A stretch of DNA of 64,000 bases from Chitinophagaceae bacterium UBA1946. GTDB lineage: Bacteria; Bacteroidota; Bacteroidia; Chitinophagales; Chitinophagaceae. The translations under genes were made by a program, and so were the position numbers. Below are positions 55,139 to 62,781 of this stretch, piece after piece. Numbering within the stretch: position 1 is the first letter of the stretch; each line of letters opens with the position of its first letter. The stretch lies in NCBI GenBank assembly GCA_002336815.1, contig DDEU01000088.1:113287-177286 (forward strand), in the 5' to 3' direction. The notes beneath the pieces are model-generated. The model was not told where the DNA came from, did not search any database, and saw nothing but the letters and a program-made list of their open reading frames with translations.

Positions 55139-55519
55139 TTACTTCTTAGCTACTTTCTTCTTACCGGCAACTGTCTTACGTTTACCTTTACGGGTACGGC
55201 TGTTGGTACGGGTACGCTGTCCACGTAGCGGCAATCCTTTACGGTGACGCAGGCCACGGTAGCAGGCGATATCGAGCAAGCGCTTGATGTTCATCTGTAC
55301 TTCACTACGCAAAGCACCTTCCGTTTTAAATTCGTTGTTGATAACGTTACGGATGGCGGTTTGCTCATCATCATTCCACTGGTTCACTTTTTTATCATAG
55401 CTGATACCAGCTTTGTCTAAAATGTAACGGGCAGTTGACTGGCCTATTCCAAAAATATAGGTCAGGCCTATTTCGCCTCTTTTGTGTTTTGGTAAATCTA
55501 TACCGGCAATACGAGCCAT
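55139..55519 (-). CDS. rpsM: 30S ribosomal protein S13
   Basis: 126 residues. Head protein contacting tRNA and L5. Conserved start MARIAGIDLPKHKRGEIGLT, the helix-two-turn-helix 'YIFGIGQSTARYILDKAGI' and the basic tail with RHRKGLPLRGQRTRTNSRTR. Slightly extended lysine-rich C-terminus. Confidence 0.99.
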   Translation of the reverse strand: MARIAGIDLPKHKRGEIGLTYIFGIGQSTARYILDKAGISYDKKVNQWNDDEQTAIRNVINNEFKTEGALRSEVQMNIKRLLDIACYRGLRHRKGLPLRGQRTRTNSRTRKGKRKTVAGKKKVAKK

Positions 55520-55560
55520 ATTATTTGTTGAATTTTATAATGTTGAATTACGAATACTTT

Positions 55561-55583
55561 TGTCAGGCTGAGCCTGCCGAAGC
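55561..55583. repeat. REP-like palindrome abutting the rpmJ stop
   Basis: TGTCAGGCTGAGCCTGCCGAAGC; the core CAGGCT-G-AGCCTG is self-complementary. It resembles 'GTCAGGCTGAGC..GTCGAAG' elements I recall as common between Bacteroidota genes. It touches the rpmJ stop codon. Confidence 0.45.
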
Positions 55584-55700
55584 TTAACCCTGGCGTTGCT
55601 TAAAACGTGGATTTTTTTTGTTGATCACGAAAAGAACACCTTTTCTCCTTACGATTTTGCAATCAACACTTCTTTTCTTGATTGAAGCTTTAACCTTCAT
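55584..55700 (-). CDS. rpmJ: 50S ribosomal protein L36 (zinc-free type)
   Basis: A 38-residue protein. The translation starts MKVKASIKKRSVDCKIVRRK and ends NKKNPRFKQRQG, a clear L36. Only one cysteine (Cys14) remains of the CCCH zinc site, so this is the C-minus form, as known for Bacteroidota. Lies between infA and rpsM as expected. Confidence 0.97.
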   Translation of the reverse strand: MKVKASIKKRSVDCKIVRRKGVLFVINKKNPRFKQRQG

Positions 55701-55753
55701 TGTTGTACCTTTTTACTTGTTATGGTTATTGCAGATCAACGACCTGCATGTTA

Positions 55754-55972
55754 TTATTTATACCTGAAAATAATCCTTCCCCTGGTAAGATCGTAAGGGC
55801 TCATCTCCACTCCTACCTTGTCTCCCGGCAAAATACGGATGTAGTGCATCCTCATTTTTCCTGAAATAGTAGCCAGTATCTCATGCCCGTTTTCCAGCCT
55901 TACTTTGAACATAGCATTACTTAACGCTTCTAGGATAACTCCGTCTTGTTTTATCAATGCCTGTTTAGCCAT
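55754..55972 (-). CDS. infA: Translation initiation factor IF-1
   Basis: 72 residues, an OB-fold that blocks the ribosomal A site during initiation. Typical 'MAKQALIKQDGVILEALSNA', FKVRLENGHEILATISGKMR, ending GRIIFRYK. The frame is open upstream, but the ATG at 55,972 fits the family exactly and follows a TAnnTTTG promoter. First gene of the alpha operon here: map and secY, usually upstream, are absent and the next gene is divergent. Confidence 0.98.
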   Translation of the reverse strand: MAKQALIKQDGVILEALSNAMFKVRLENGHEILATISGKMRMHYIRILPGDKVGVEMSPYDLTRGRIIFRYK

Positions 55973-55984
55973 AATTTTGGGTCG

Positions 55985-55992
55985 CAAAGATA
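55985..55992 (-). promoter_or_regulatory. -7 promoter element (TATCTTTG) of the alpha operon
   Basis: Exact TAnnTTTG on the minus strand, 12 bases before the infA ATG, giving a leader of about 8 nt. Shows that infA-rplQ has its own promoter. Confidence 0.7.
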
Positions 55993-56054
55993 AGAGGTTT
56001 AATTTAATTATTAGGAAAAAAATCAGATATTTACCCCTATAAACAAATAAACTT

Positions 56055-56750
56055 ATGAAAAAAATACGTTTTGGGGCATTGTTTCTACTGTTATCAGCTT
56101 CTTTTTCCTGTAAAAAAAGCGACCCGGCTCCCAACCCGCCGGCTGCGGTAAAATTTATGAGCCTTACCAACGGTAGCACCTGGACCTATAAATTCACCAA
56201 TACCCCTTCCACTACGCCGGTTAGCAGCAATTACACGATCACCGCCACCAACCGGGATTCGGTTGCCAACGGAAAAACCTATAGAGTTTTCACCAACAGC
56301 GCCGGCCCCAATGAATATTATAATATTACCGGCAGCGATTATTATACTTACCGGAGTTTGAAAACGAGCTTTATTGATACTTCCCTGGAAGTGCTGTACC
56401 TGAAAGATAATTTAGCGGTGAACGGAACATGGGAGCAAAACGTCCCCTTTTCTGTTGACGTTTTTGGGGTTCCAGTACCGGTAACGCTCAAGTTCAGCAA
56501 TAAAATAGCTCAAAAAGGCATTAGTAAAACGGTAAATGGTACTCCATACACCGATGTTACAGAAGTATCTACCACGCTCTCCTTAACAGGATCTCCTATA
56601 CCGGTTACCCTTACTTCGGATATACATTATTATTATGCTCCAAAAGTTGGGCAGATAGAAAATGAGACAAAGATCAATTTTTCAACTACGGGCATACCCC
56701 CTTCCAGCGTTGATCAAAAAACAGAATTACAGAGTTCAAACGTTTTATAG
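56055..56750 (+). CDS. Hypothetical lipoprotein
   Basis: A 231-residue predicted lipoprotein: signal RFGALFLLLSASFSC with lipidation at Cys19, then KKSDPAPNPP linker. The mature domain is beta-rich, Thr/Ser-rich (LTNGSTWTYKFTNTP, YYNITGSDYYTY) and resembles many Bacteroidota outer-membrane lipoproteins of unknown role. The KKSD after the Cys is not the acidic-rich surface export signal. Divergent from infA, own terminator. No function assigned. Confidence 0.75.
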   Translation: MKKIRFGALFLLLSASFSCKKSDPAPNPPAAVKFMSLTNGSTWTYKFTNTPSTTPVSSNYTITATNRDSVANGKTYRVFTNSAGPNEYYNITGSDYYTYRSLKTSFIDTSLEVLYLKDNLAVNGTWEQNVPFSVDVFGVPVPVTLKFSNKIAQKGISKTVNGTPYTDVTEVSTTLSLTGSPIPVTLTSDIHYYYAPKVGQIENETKINFSTTGIPPSSVDQKTELQSSNVL

Positions 56751-56765
56751 ATCTATTTTAGGCAA

Positions 56766-56802
56766 TAAAAAATGGGCTGTTCCGGGGAACAGCCCATTTT
56801 TT
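56766..56802. terminator. Bidirectional terminator
   Basis: AAAAAATGGGCTGTTCC pairs with GGGGAACAGCCCATTTTTT; strong stem with A/T tracts on both sides, serving the lipoprotein gene (+) and the 134-aa gene (-). Confidence 0.9.
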
Positions 56803-56819
56803 ATTAAAATTATTGAACA

Positions 56820-57224
56820 CTAAAATGACTCATCATTCAAATGCACTTTCGTCATATCATGAAAATGATTTTGCAATTCGTGTACATTTAAAGCATGGGT
56901 GATATGCCTTCTTTCGTCCCTGTACCAGAGTTCCATACTGGAAAAATCGCCTGCCCGGGGAATAAGCATCCGGAATGCACCTTTCATGTACTTTACAGTG
57001 CCATCTTCATTGGTTTGTTTGGAAAACTTAAGTTTGGTCAGCTCTTCATCATTTAACTCAATCGGGCTTAATTGATCCATTTCGTACCAAAACTCCTGCA
57101 CCCCATTATCCAGGCATACCTGGTTTTCCCCGTGTTTCAGATTGGTTACCTCGCCGGTAAACACATCACCATCATTATCTGCCATCAGGTAGTCGCCTAC
57201 TTTAATGTTTTGAAATTTTAGCAT
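56820..57224 (-). CDS. Conserved hypothetical cytoplasmic protein
   Basis: 134 residues, no signal or membrane segment. Opens with 'LKFQNIKVGDYLMADNDGDV' and 'TGEVTNLKHGENQVCLDNGV', a small beta domain of the kind seen in short regulatory or binding proteins. I have a weak impression of similar Bacteroidota proteins without function. The gene follows hmgA on the same strand after a 195-nt gap with no recognisable feature and no terminator. Confidence 0.7.
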   Translation of the reverse strand: MLKFQNIKVGDYLMADNDGDVFTGEVTNLKHGENQVCLDNGVQEFWYEMDQLSPIELNDEELTKLKFSKQTNEDGTVKYMKGAFRMLIPRAGDFSSMELWYRDERRHITHALNVHELQNHFHDMTKVHLNDESF

Positions 57225-57419
57225 AGCAATCGAATTTTTATTGTGAGAGAATTAAAATTTACTTTACTAAATGTAAGCAAAATACAAAACCAGGGAAAGT
57301 AATTTTTCACGTAGTTACGGACTAACGGCCCGGGTCAATAGTTTGCGAAGATGGCGGATGCCCGGTAATCACTCCTCCTCTTCAAACGATAAAACGATCT
57401 CTAACACGTAACCTATCTC

Positions 57420-58577
57420 CTACTCTGCCCAACTCATTATATAACCCGCGTTCTCAATTTCGAGCGCCTGATTCGTAAGCATCAATGGCCGGAAAGTATC
57501 TACCATTACGGCCAGCTCTTTTGTCTCTTTCGAACCAATGCTTTTTTCAACGGTACCGGGATGCGGACCGTGTGGTATACCGGCAGGATGCAGCGTGATC
57601 ATGCCCCTGGTAACGTGTTTGCGGCTCATGAAATCACCATCTACATAATACAGCACTTCATCGCTGTCGATATTGCTGTGGTTGTATGGGGCAGGGATTG
57701 CATCCGGGTGATAATCGTACAGGCGTGGCACAAAGGAACAAACCACAAAGGCATTCGTTTCAAAAGTTTGGTGTACCGGCGGCGGCTGGTGTACCCTTCC
57801 TGTGATGGGCTCAAAATCGTGAATAGAAAAAACGTATGGGTAACAGCAGCCATCCCAACCCACCACATCAAAAGGATGCGTGCCATAATGCAGGCCATAC
57901 AGCATGCCTTTCTTTTTCGCTTTGATCAAAAAGTCTCCTTTCTCATCAATTGTCTGCAGGTTTTCCGGCGTGCGGATATCCCTTTCACAGTAAGGCGCAT
58001 GTTCCATCAACTGGCCATACTTACTCATGTACCGTTTAGGATAGCGCAGCGGTGTAAACGATTCTACAATGAACAGGCGATTGCTTTCGTCATTGAATTC
58101 AATTTGATAAATTGTGCCCCTTGGCAGCACGATATAATCGCCATAACTGAACGGCAATTCGCCGTACTGGGTTTTTACTTTACCACTGCCTTCATGCACA
58201 AATATCATTTCATCGGCATCGGTATTCTTATAAAAATAATCTCCCATACTTTGCTGCGGTGATGCCAGTACGATATGGCAATCACTGTTTACCAACACAG
58301 GAATCCGGCTATCTAAAAAATCTTTGGCAGGCTTAACGTGGAAACCTTCAAAGCAGCGGTGCTGCAGCATTTTTTCTTCCGCTATTTGCGGACTTACATC
58401 TTTCTGCGGTTCCGTTTTTATTATTTGTGTGGGAGGATGACAATGATAGAGCAATGAATAATCATCGCTGAACCCTTCGGTAGAAAACAACTGTTCGCTG
58501 TATAATCCGCCATCGGGTTTACGGAATTGTGTATGGCGTTTGTGTGGGATTTTTCCCAAAGTATAATAATGTGACAT
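57420..58577 (-). CDS. hmgA: Homogentisate 1,2-dioxygenase
   Basis: Opens the ring of homogentisate to maleylacetoacetate, the step after HppD. 385 residues, a bicupin. Characteristic segments are 'DEMIFVHEGSGKVKTQYGEL', 'HPFDVVGWDGCCYPYVFSIH', 'FVPRLYDYHPDAIPAPYNHS', 'SDEVLYYVDGDFMSR' and 'HPAGIPHGPHPG'. Probable iron ligands are His300, Glu307 and His336. The downstream pathway enzyme fahA is not in the window. Upstream lie low-complexity repeats and a 29-codon ORF with its own promoter, mirroring the arrangement at hppD. Confidence 0.96.
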   Translation of the reverse strand: MSHYYTLGKIPHKRHTQFRKPDGGLYSEQLFSTEGFSDDYSLLYHCHPPTQIIKTEPQKDVSPQIAEEKMLQHRCFEGFHVKPAKDFLDSRIPVLVNSDCHIVLASPQQSMGDYFYKNTDADEMIFVHEGSGKVKTQYGELPFSYGDYIVLPRGTIYQIEFNDESNRLFIVESFTPLRYPKRYMSKYGQLMEHAPYCERDIRTPENLQTIDEKGDFLIKAKKKGMLYGLHYGTHPFDVVGWDGCCYPYVFSIHDFEPITGRVHQPPPVHQTFETNAFVVCSFVPRLYDYHPDAIPAPYNHSNIDSDEVLYYVDGDFMSRKHVTRGMITLHPAGIPHGPHPGTVEKSIGSKETKELAVMVDTFRPLMLTNQALEIENAGYIMSWAE

Positions 58578-58594
58578 AAGTTAATTGAAAGTTG

Positions 58595-58700
58595 AAAATG
58601 AAAAATTGAAAACTGCGAACAAAGTCAAAAGGTAAAAGGTGAAAATTTAAAATTTAAATCCAACAACTCTACTTTTGACTTTTGATTTTTGACTTTTAAC
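58595..58700. repeat. Low-complexity self-complementary sequence upstream of hmgA
   Basis: AGTCAAAAGGTAAAAGGTGAAAA and ACTTTTGACTTTTGA-type blocks, roughly inverted relative to each other, plus GAAAGTTGAAAATGAAAAATTG. No ORF. It separates the small ORF from hmgA. Confidence 0.5.
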
Positions 58701-58790
58701 TTACACAGACAGCTCAAGCGTTGCCAGCAGGAAAATGTATTTCCATTTTCTTTTATCGATATGGTAGGTGAAGTTGCGGAAGAATGGCAT
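58701..58790 (-). CDS. Small 29-aa ORF upstream of hmgA
   Basis: Starts MPFFRNFTYHIDKRKWKY and continues with a short hydrophobic end (IFLLATLELSV). It begins about 16 nt after the predicted start of a perfect TAnnTTTG promoter at 58,811-58,818 and stops 123 nt before hmgA. It shares DKR-x(2,3)-YI-x-LL with the ORF upstream of hppD. Could be a leader peptide, tiny membrane protein or chance ORF. An overlapping frame with an ATG at 58,795 is also open but looks less protein-like (Cys- and Ser-rich). Confidence 0.4.
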   Translation of the reverse strand: MPFFRNFTYHIDKRKWKYIFLLATLELSV

Positions 58791-58810
58791 TGCATCAAAT
58801 CTTTCTTCTT

Positions 58811-58818
58811 CAAATTTA
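58811..58818 (-). promoter_or_regulatory. -7 promoter element (TAAATTTG) upstream of the 29-aa ORF and hmgA
   Basis: Exact TAnnTTTG on the minus strand. No equally good element is found between the small ORF and hmgA, so it may drive both. Confidence 0.6.
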
Positions 58819-58838
58819 CGGTATTAACCCAACCAATT

Positions 58839-60719
58839 TTATTTCTTGTCTGCCAATGTTTTTACAATTGCTTCTAACCTGGCAATTTTTTCTTCCAGGG
58901 TTTTATTTTTTGCATCCAGTTCTTTAAAAGCATTTACATACATGAACAGCAATGGACTTAAGTTAACGTTGTAAAACTCTTCCTTTGTATTTTCCCCTTT
59001 TTTCTTAAAAACCATGTAGGGTGCCACTTCTTTCAATTCCTGCGCCAAAATGCCAATATTTTCCTGAGTATTGGATAACCCGCTGGCCTTGGTATAGTGG
59101 TATTTTACAGGATTTATTTTCAGTAGCTCTGCAAGCCCACCCATGTAAGGCTTTACCTGCTCTTTTAACCGGGCATCGCTGGCAATGGTCCAAAATGGAG
59201 AGCCATCTGTTTTGGCAGCAGCACCCTCAACATACAAATTATAGCCAACAGCAGTACCCCCAACTCTTAGAATATCCCTCTGGCTTGTGCCTTCAACCTT
59301 TAAAATATCGCCCTGACTTGTACCTTTCATATAAGCCATGCAAGCTCCTGCTGAAGGGCAGTTCCCGTCAAGCAATAACCCAAAATCCTGATCTGCAAAA
59401 ATTTTAAGTTTTGTATTGGCGGATGGTAGACCACCAATACCAATATTGCCACGGGAACTTGTGGGTGAGTTTGTTAGCATTATACTCCCCTCCACGTCAA
59501 ATTTTACAACTGACGCAGTAACGCCAATGCCAACATTGCCAGAAAAGTCTGCATTGCCAACTACGCTTAATTTATTCGTAGGGGTGGTGGTACCAATGCC
59601 TACATTGCCAGAAAAATCTGCATTGCCAACTATGCTTAATTTATTGGCAGGATCTGTGGTGCCAATTCCTACGTTTTTATTTACCATAGTTACAGAAGCT
59701 GTGAGGCCGCCATTATAAAAATTGATGGAACTGGCCGGGTCGCCATTAAAACCTAAGTATAAATTATGGTCAGTGGCGTTGGTAGTGTTTCTAATTTGCC
59801 GTAATTCAGCATACGCATCAGCTGTGGCAAGGTCCAGCCCTGTACTGCCTGCTGCGGTAGTTACTGTTATTTTGTCTGTCACTTCAATATTGCCATTAAA
59901 ATAACCGGCATAATTGGTAGTTCCGCCACTTGCCGTGGCATATATCCCATAATTGGTTCCCCCGCCATTTGTTGCAGTACCATACAAACCATATTTATCG
60001 CCGGCACTGCCAGAGGCTTCACCCACTATTGCCCTGTTAGCGAATGTGGAGCCTGATGCAAGGCCATGCATACCATAATTTAATGCTCCATTACTGCCAT
60101 CTGAAATACCTCGTACTCCAATGTACCCGGCAAGAATGCCCGTGCCGGCGGCACTGCCCTGCACACCTATGTTGCCGCCTTTGCCTTCCACGCCAATGCC
60201 CTTCTTATCATCTACTGCATTTTCACCATAAATAGCTGATATGTTGCTATTGGTGCCGGCAGCATAATTTTTTATAACCAGTAACCCATTAGCTGTTGTA
60301 TTATCACTGTTTATTTCCATGCGGCCTTTAGCTATACGCCCCACCAAAATGTTGTTTCTTTTAAAAACAATATCATTATCATCAGTAGTGCCAATAAAAT
60401 TTTTGCTCGTATCGGTACCGGCATTGCCTTTTGTGCTCCAGTCGTTGCTGGCCGTGGTATTGCCTTTTAAAAATACCCATGCGGTTGCGTTTCGATAAGC
60501 AAAGCAGGAAGAATCTGTGTTATAAACCAACAAACCATTTGCCGGAGATGCAATGCCGTTCATTTGTACACTGGTAATACGAGGCACCAACATTCCTTTA
60601 TTGGTGGCCGTTACGTCCAGCAAGGCAGAAGCATTGGGTGCATTCGTGCCAATGCCTATGTTTTGTGCATTAGCTGAAAGGCAAACTACTACAGGCAAAA
60701 TTGTGAGTATCCGTTTCAT
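58839..60719 (-). CDS. Fibre-like protein with S74 intramolecular chaperone domain
   Basis: About 626 residues from ATG 60,719 (three codons inside the longest frame). Signal peptide (KRILTILPVVVCLSANAQ), head module 'ALLDVTATNKGMLVPRITSV' shared with the protein at 11,412, Gly/Asn-rich repeats ('NIGVQGSAAG', 'GLYGTATNGGGTNYGIYATA'), two near-identical 'NKLSVVGNADFSGNVGIGTT' units, and a C-terminal S74 domain beginning SDARLKEQVKP near residue 510. In phage tail fibres and related proteins S74 aids trimer folding and is then cut off by its Ser-Lys dyad; both residues are present in SDARLK. It ends with a coiled coil (LEEKIARLEAIVKTLAD). No T9SS sorting domain. Confidence 0.85.
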   Translation of the reverse strand: MKRILTILPVVVCLSANAQNIGIGTNAPNASALLDVTATNKGMLVPRITSVQMNGIASPANGLLVYNTDSSCFAYRNATAWVFLKGNTTASNDWSTKGNAGTDTSKNFIGTTDDNDIVFKRNNILVGRIAKGRMEINSDNTTANGLLVIKNYAAGTNSNISAIYGENAVDDKKGIGVEGKGGNIGVQGSAAGTGILAGYIGVRGISDGSNGALNYGMHGLASGSTFANRAIVGEASGSAGDKYGLYGTATNGGGTNYGIYATASGGTTNYAGYFNGNIEVTDKITVTTAAGSTGLDLATADAYAELRQIRNTTNATDHNLYLGFNGDPASSINFYNGGLTASVTMVNKNVGIGTTDPANKLSIVGNADFSGNVGIGTTTPTNKLSVVGNADFSGNVGIGVTASVVKFDVEGSIMLTNSPTSSRGNIGIGGLPSANTKLKIFADQDFGLLLDGNCPSAGACMAYMKGTSQGDILKVEGTSQRDILRVGGTAVGYNLYVEGAAAKTDGSPFWTIASDARLKEQVKPYMGGLAELLKINPVKYHYTKASGLSNTQENIGILAQELKEVAPYMVFKKKGENTKEEFYNVNLSPLLFMYVNAFKELDAKNKTLEEKIARLEAIVKTLADKK

Positions 60720-60887
60720 TTTAAGCAATGATTTTAATAAATAATAAGGTGCAGGCAGGGAAGTTCTTGTATGCTGATTTTCTGTGAGCCGGAGTTTGGG
60801 AATTGAGAGGATGATGGATGGCCGTATGACTTTAAAAATAGGATATTAAACGGGGATTGCAAAATGCTGCTTGCTTATCTTTATCGC

Positions 60888-61382
60888 ATGACAAGGATCG
60901 GATTGATATCAGATACACATGGCTGGCTGGATGAAACAATTTTTGAACACTTTAAAAATTGCGACGAAGTGTGGCATGGCGGGGATTTTGGAGATGGCAT
61001 CGTTGAATCGTTAAAAACATTTAAGCCGTTGAAAGGTGTTTATGGTAATATTGATGGCACAACTATCAGGAGCGAATACCCGGAGCAACTGGTTTTTATG
61101 TGCGAAGCAGTAAAAGTGATGATGCGGCATATAGGTGGTTATCCGCCACGCTATAATCCTGAAACAAAAAAGGAATTGCTCATTCATCAACCGCAACTAT
61201 TTATCAGCGGCCACAGCCATATTTTAAAAGTGATGTACGATGACAAACTGCAATGCCTGCACATGAACCCGGGCGCTGCAGGCAAGCATGGCTGGCATAA
61301 AACAAGGACCATTATCCGCTTTGTGATCGATGGCAGGAACATGAAAGATTGCGAAGTGATCGAGTTAGGAAGCAGGGGTTGA
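60888..61382 (+). CDS. Metallophosphoesterase, YfcE/MJ0936-like
   Basis: A 164-residue phosphodiesterase from the ATG at 60,888 (an earlier in-frame ATG at 60,864 would not fit the fold). Calcineurin-like metal motifs: ISDTHG (Asp8, His10), HGGDFGD, VYGNIDG, and GHSH near the C-terminal part followed by 'LHMNPGAAG'. Such proteins hydrolyse phosphodiesters such as bis-pNPP, with unknown natural substrate. A near-consensus TATCTTTA lies just before the ATG, suggesting a very short leader. Confidence 0.92.
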   Translation: MTRIGLISDTHGWLDETIFEHFKNCDEVWHGGDFGDGIVESLKTFKPLKGVYGNIDGTTIRSEYPEQLVFMCEAVKVMMRHIGGYPPRYNPETKKELLIHQPQLFISGHSHILKVMYDDKLQCLHMNPGAAGKHGWHKTRTIIRFVIDGRNMKDCEVIELGSRG

Positions 61383-61390
61383 TGGGAGAA

Positions 61391-61560
61391 GGTTTAAAGT
61401 TTAAGGTTTAAGGTTGATGGTTCATAACTGGTGGTTGATAGCGATGAATTTCTTATGCAGCTGGCTTACTTTTGAAAACGACTTAAACGATTTCAACGCC
61501 TTCAACCCTTTCAACCACTTCAACGTCTTCAACCTTTTCAACCATCTTCAACGCTCCAAC
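61391..61560. repeat. Two adjacent low-complexity repeats (GGTTTAA; TTCAAC)
   Basis: 61,391-61,420 has GGTTTAAAGTTTAAGGTTTAAGGTT-type units; 61,490-61,560 has about nine TTCAACnnn units (TTCAACGCC, TTCAACCCT, TTCAACCAC). Together they fill the gap between two convergent genes. Not CRISPR-like, since units are too short and unequal. Confidence 0.6.
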
Positions 61561-61566
61561 ATCTCC

Positions 61567-62676
61567 CTACTCCACCCAATCAGCAATAAAAATATTGGTG
61601 TCCCTGGTGCCGCCGTTATTGCGGTTGCTGCAGAAAACGATCTTTTTACCATCCGGGCTGAACATAGGAAAAGCATCAAAAATTTTCTCCGTCGATATTT
61701 TTTCCAATCCACTTCCATCTTCATTGATCAGGTACAGATTGAAAGGATACCCTCTTTTACTTTGGTGATTGCTGGCGAAAATGATGCGTTTGCTGTCGGG
61801 CAGGTAAGCCGGCGCCCAGTTGGCATTTCCAAATGCTGTAACCTGTTTAACATCGCTTCCATCTGCATTGGCAACAAATACTTCCATATTCGTTGGGGCC
61901 ACCAGGTTTTCAGCCAATAAATCTTTGTACTCTTTTACATCAGCCTCCGTAGTTGGCCTTGATGCACGCCAGATGATCTTTTTTCCATCCGGGCTAAACC
62001 AGGCGCCGCCATCGTATCCCAGGGTATTCGTAATTCTTTTCTCTTTCCCGGTTTTTATATCCATGATGTAGAGATCGATATCGCCATCTTTGGTACTGGT
62101 GTAGATCATCTTTTTGCCATCAGGGCTAATGGTTGCCTCGGCATCATAGCCCTTACTGTGTGTTAGTTGCTTAACAATATTGCCATTAAGATCGGCCATG
62201 AAAATATCATAGCTGTTGTACAATGGCCAGATGTATTTGTTGCCGTGTTTTTTTCTATCAGGCACAGCCGGGCAGGTATCGGCTCCCAAATGGGTGCTTG
62301 CATAAATTATGTGTTTGCCATCTTTTAAAAAAGCCCCGCAGGTGGTTCTTCCTTTTCCGCTGCTTACTTTAACGGGTTCAAACTTTTCACCAGGGGCAGT
62401 GGGCACTTTACCAATAAACATTTCATCACACAATATCCCTTCCTTTGGATTGGTGCGCTGAAAGATGAGCCACTTGCCATCAAAACTAAAATAAGCTTCT
62501 GCATTATCCCCACCAAAGGTCAACTGCTGCACATTGGCAAAATGCTGTTCCGCAGCAAAATGTGTACTGTCTGAAGGAGCGGTTGAAGAGGGCTGCCCGA
62601 AAGCTGCCGGCGCAATCGCAAGGGCAAGAACAATCATTTTCAAAACAGCAGGAAAAGCAGCGGTTGTTTTTGTCAT
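61567..62676 (-). CDS. TolB-like WD40 (PD40) beta-propeller, exported
   Basis: About 369 residues from ATG 62,676, which follows a perfect promoter; the frame is open to 62,742 but that would include the promoter. Signal peptide (LKMIVLALAIAPAAFGQ). At least five PD40 repeats with F/ISPDGKKIxF/Y/W, for example 'ISPDGKKMIYTSTKDGDIDL' and 'FSPDGKKIIWRAS'. Probably a periplasmic six-bladed propeller related to TolB; no Pal/Tol genes nearby, so it is not necessarily the Tol component. The stop lies in the TTCAAC repeat region. Confidence 0.88.
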   Translation of the reverse strand: MTKTTAAFPAVLKMIVLALAIAPAAFGQPSSTAPSDSTHFAAEQHFANVQQLTFGGDNAEAYFSFDGKWLIFQRTNPKEGILCDEMFIGKVPTAPGEKFEPVKVSSGKGRTTCGAFLKDGKHIIYASTHLGADTCPAVPDRKKHGNKYIWPLYNSYDIFMADLNGNIVKQLTHSKGYDAEATISPDGKKMIYTSTKDGDIDLYIMDIKTGKEKRITNTLGYDGGAWFSPDGKKIIWRASRPTTEADVKEYKDLLAENLVAPTNMEVFVANADGSDVKQVTAFGNANWAPAYLPDSKRIIFASNHQSKRGYPFNLYLINEDGSGLEKISTEKIFDAFPMFSPDGKKIVFCSNRNNGGTRDTNIFIADWVE

Positions 62677-62694
62677 TGGTTCATCAAGTTTCGG

Positions 62695-62702
62695 CAAAGT
62701 TA
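62695..62702 (-). promoter_or_regulatory. -7 promoter element (TAACTTTG) of the TolB-like gene
   Basis: Exact TAnnTTTG on the minus strand; leader about 14 nt. Fixes the start at 62,676. Confidence 0.68.
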
Positions 62703-62759
62703 AAAGCCCTGTGGCGTAAGATTGTAATAATTTTGTAATCAAACTTGCTGCAAGCCGCT

Positions 62760-62767
62760 TAAATTTG
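62760..62767 (+). promoter_or_regulatory. -7 promoter element (TAAATTTG) of the TPR lipoprotein gene
   Basis: Exact TAnnTTTG 15 bases before the ATG at 62,782; leader about 10 nt. Divergent to 62,695. Confidence 0.68.
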
Positions 62768-62781
62768 CTTTTTTACAAACG

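Noticed and set aside
57561..58262. 233-codon open frame antisense to hmgA
   Set aside because: hmgA is certain; the antisense translation has no recognisable motif and no promoter.
61490..61560. CRISPR or minisatellite gene at the TTCAAC repeat
   Set aside because: Unit is 8-9 bp, there is no spacer, and no open frame with a start uses it.
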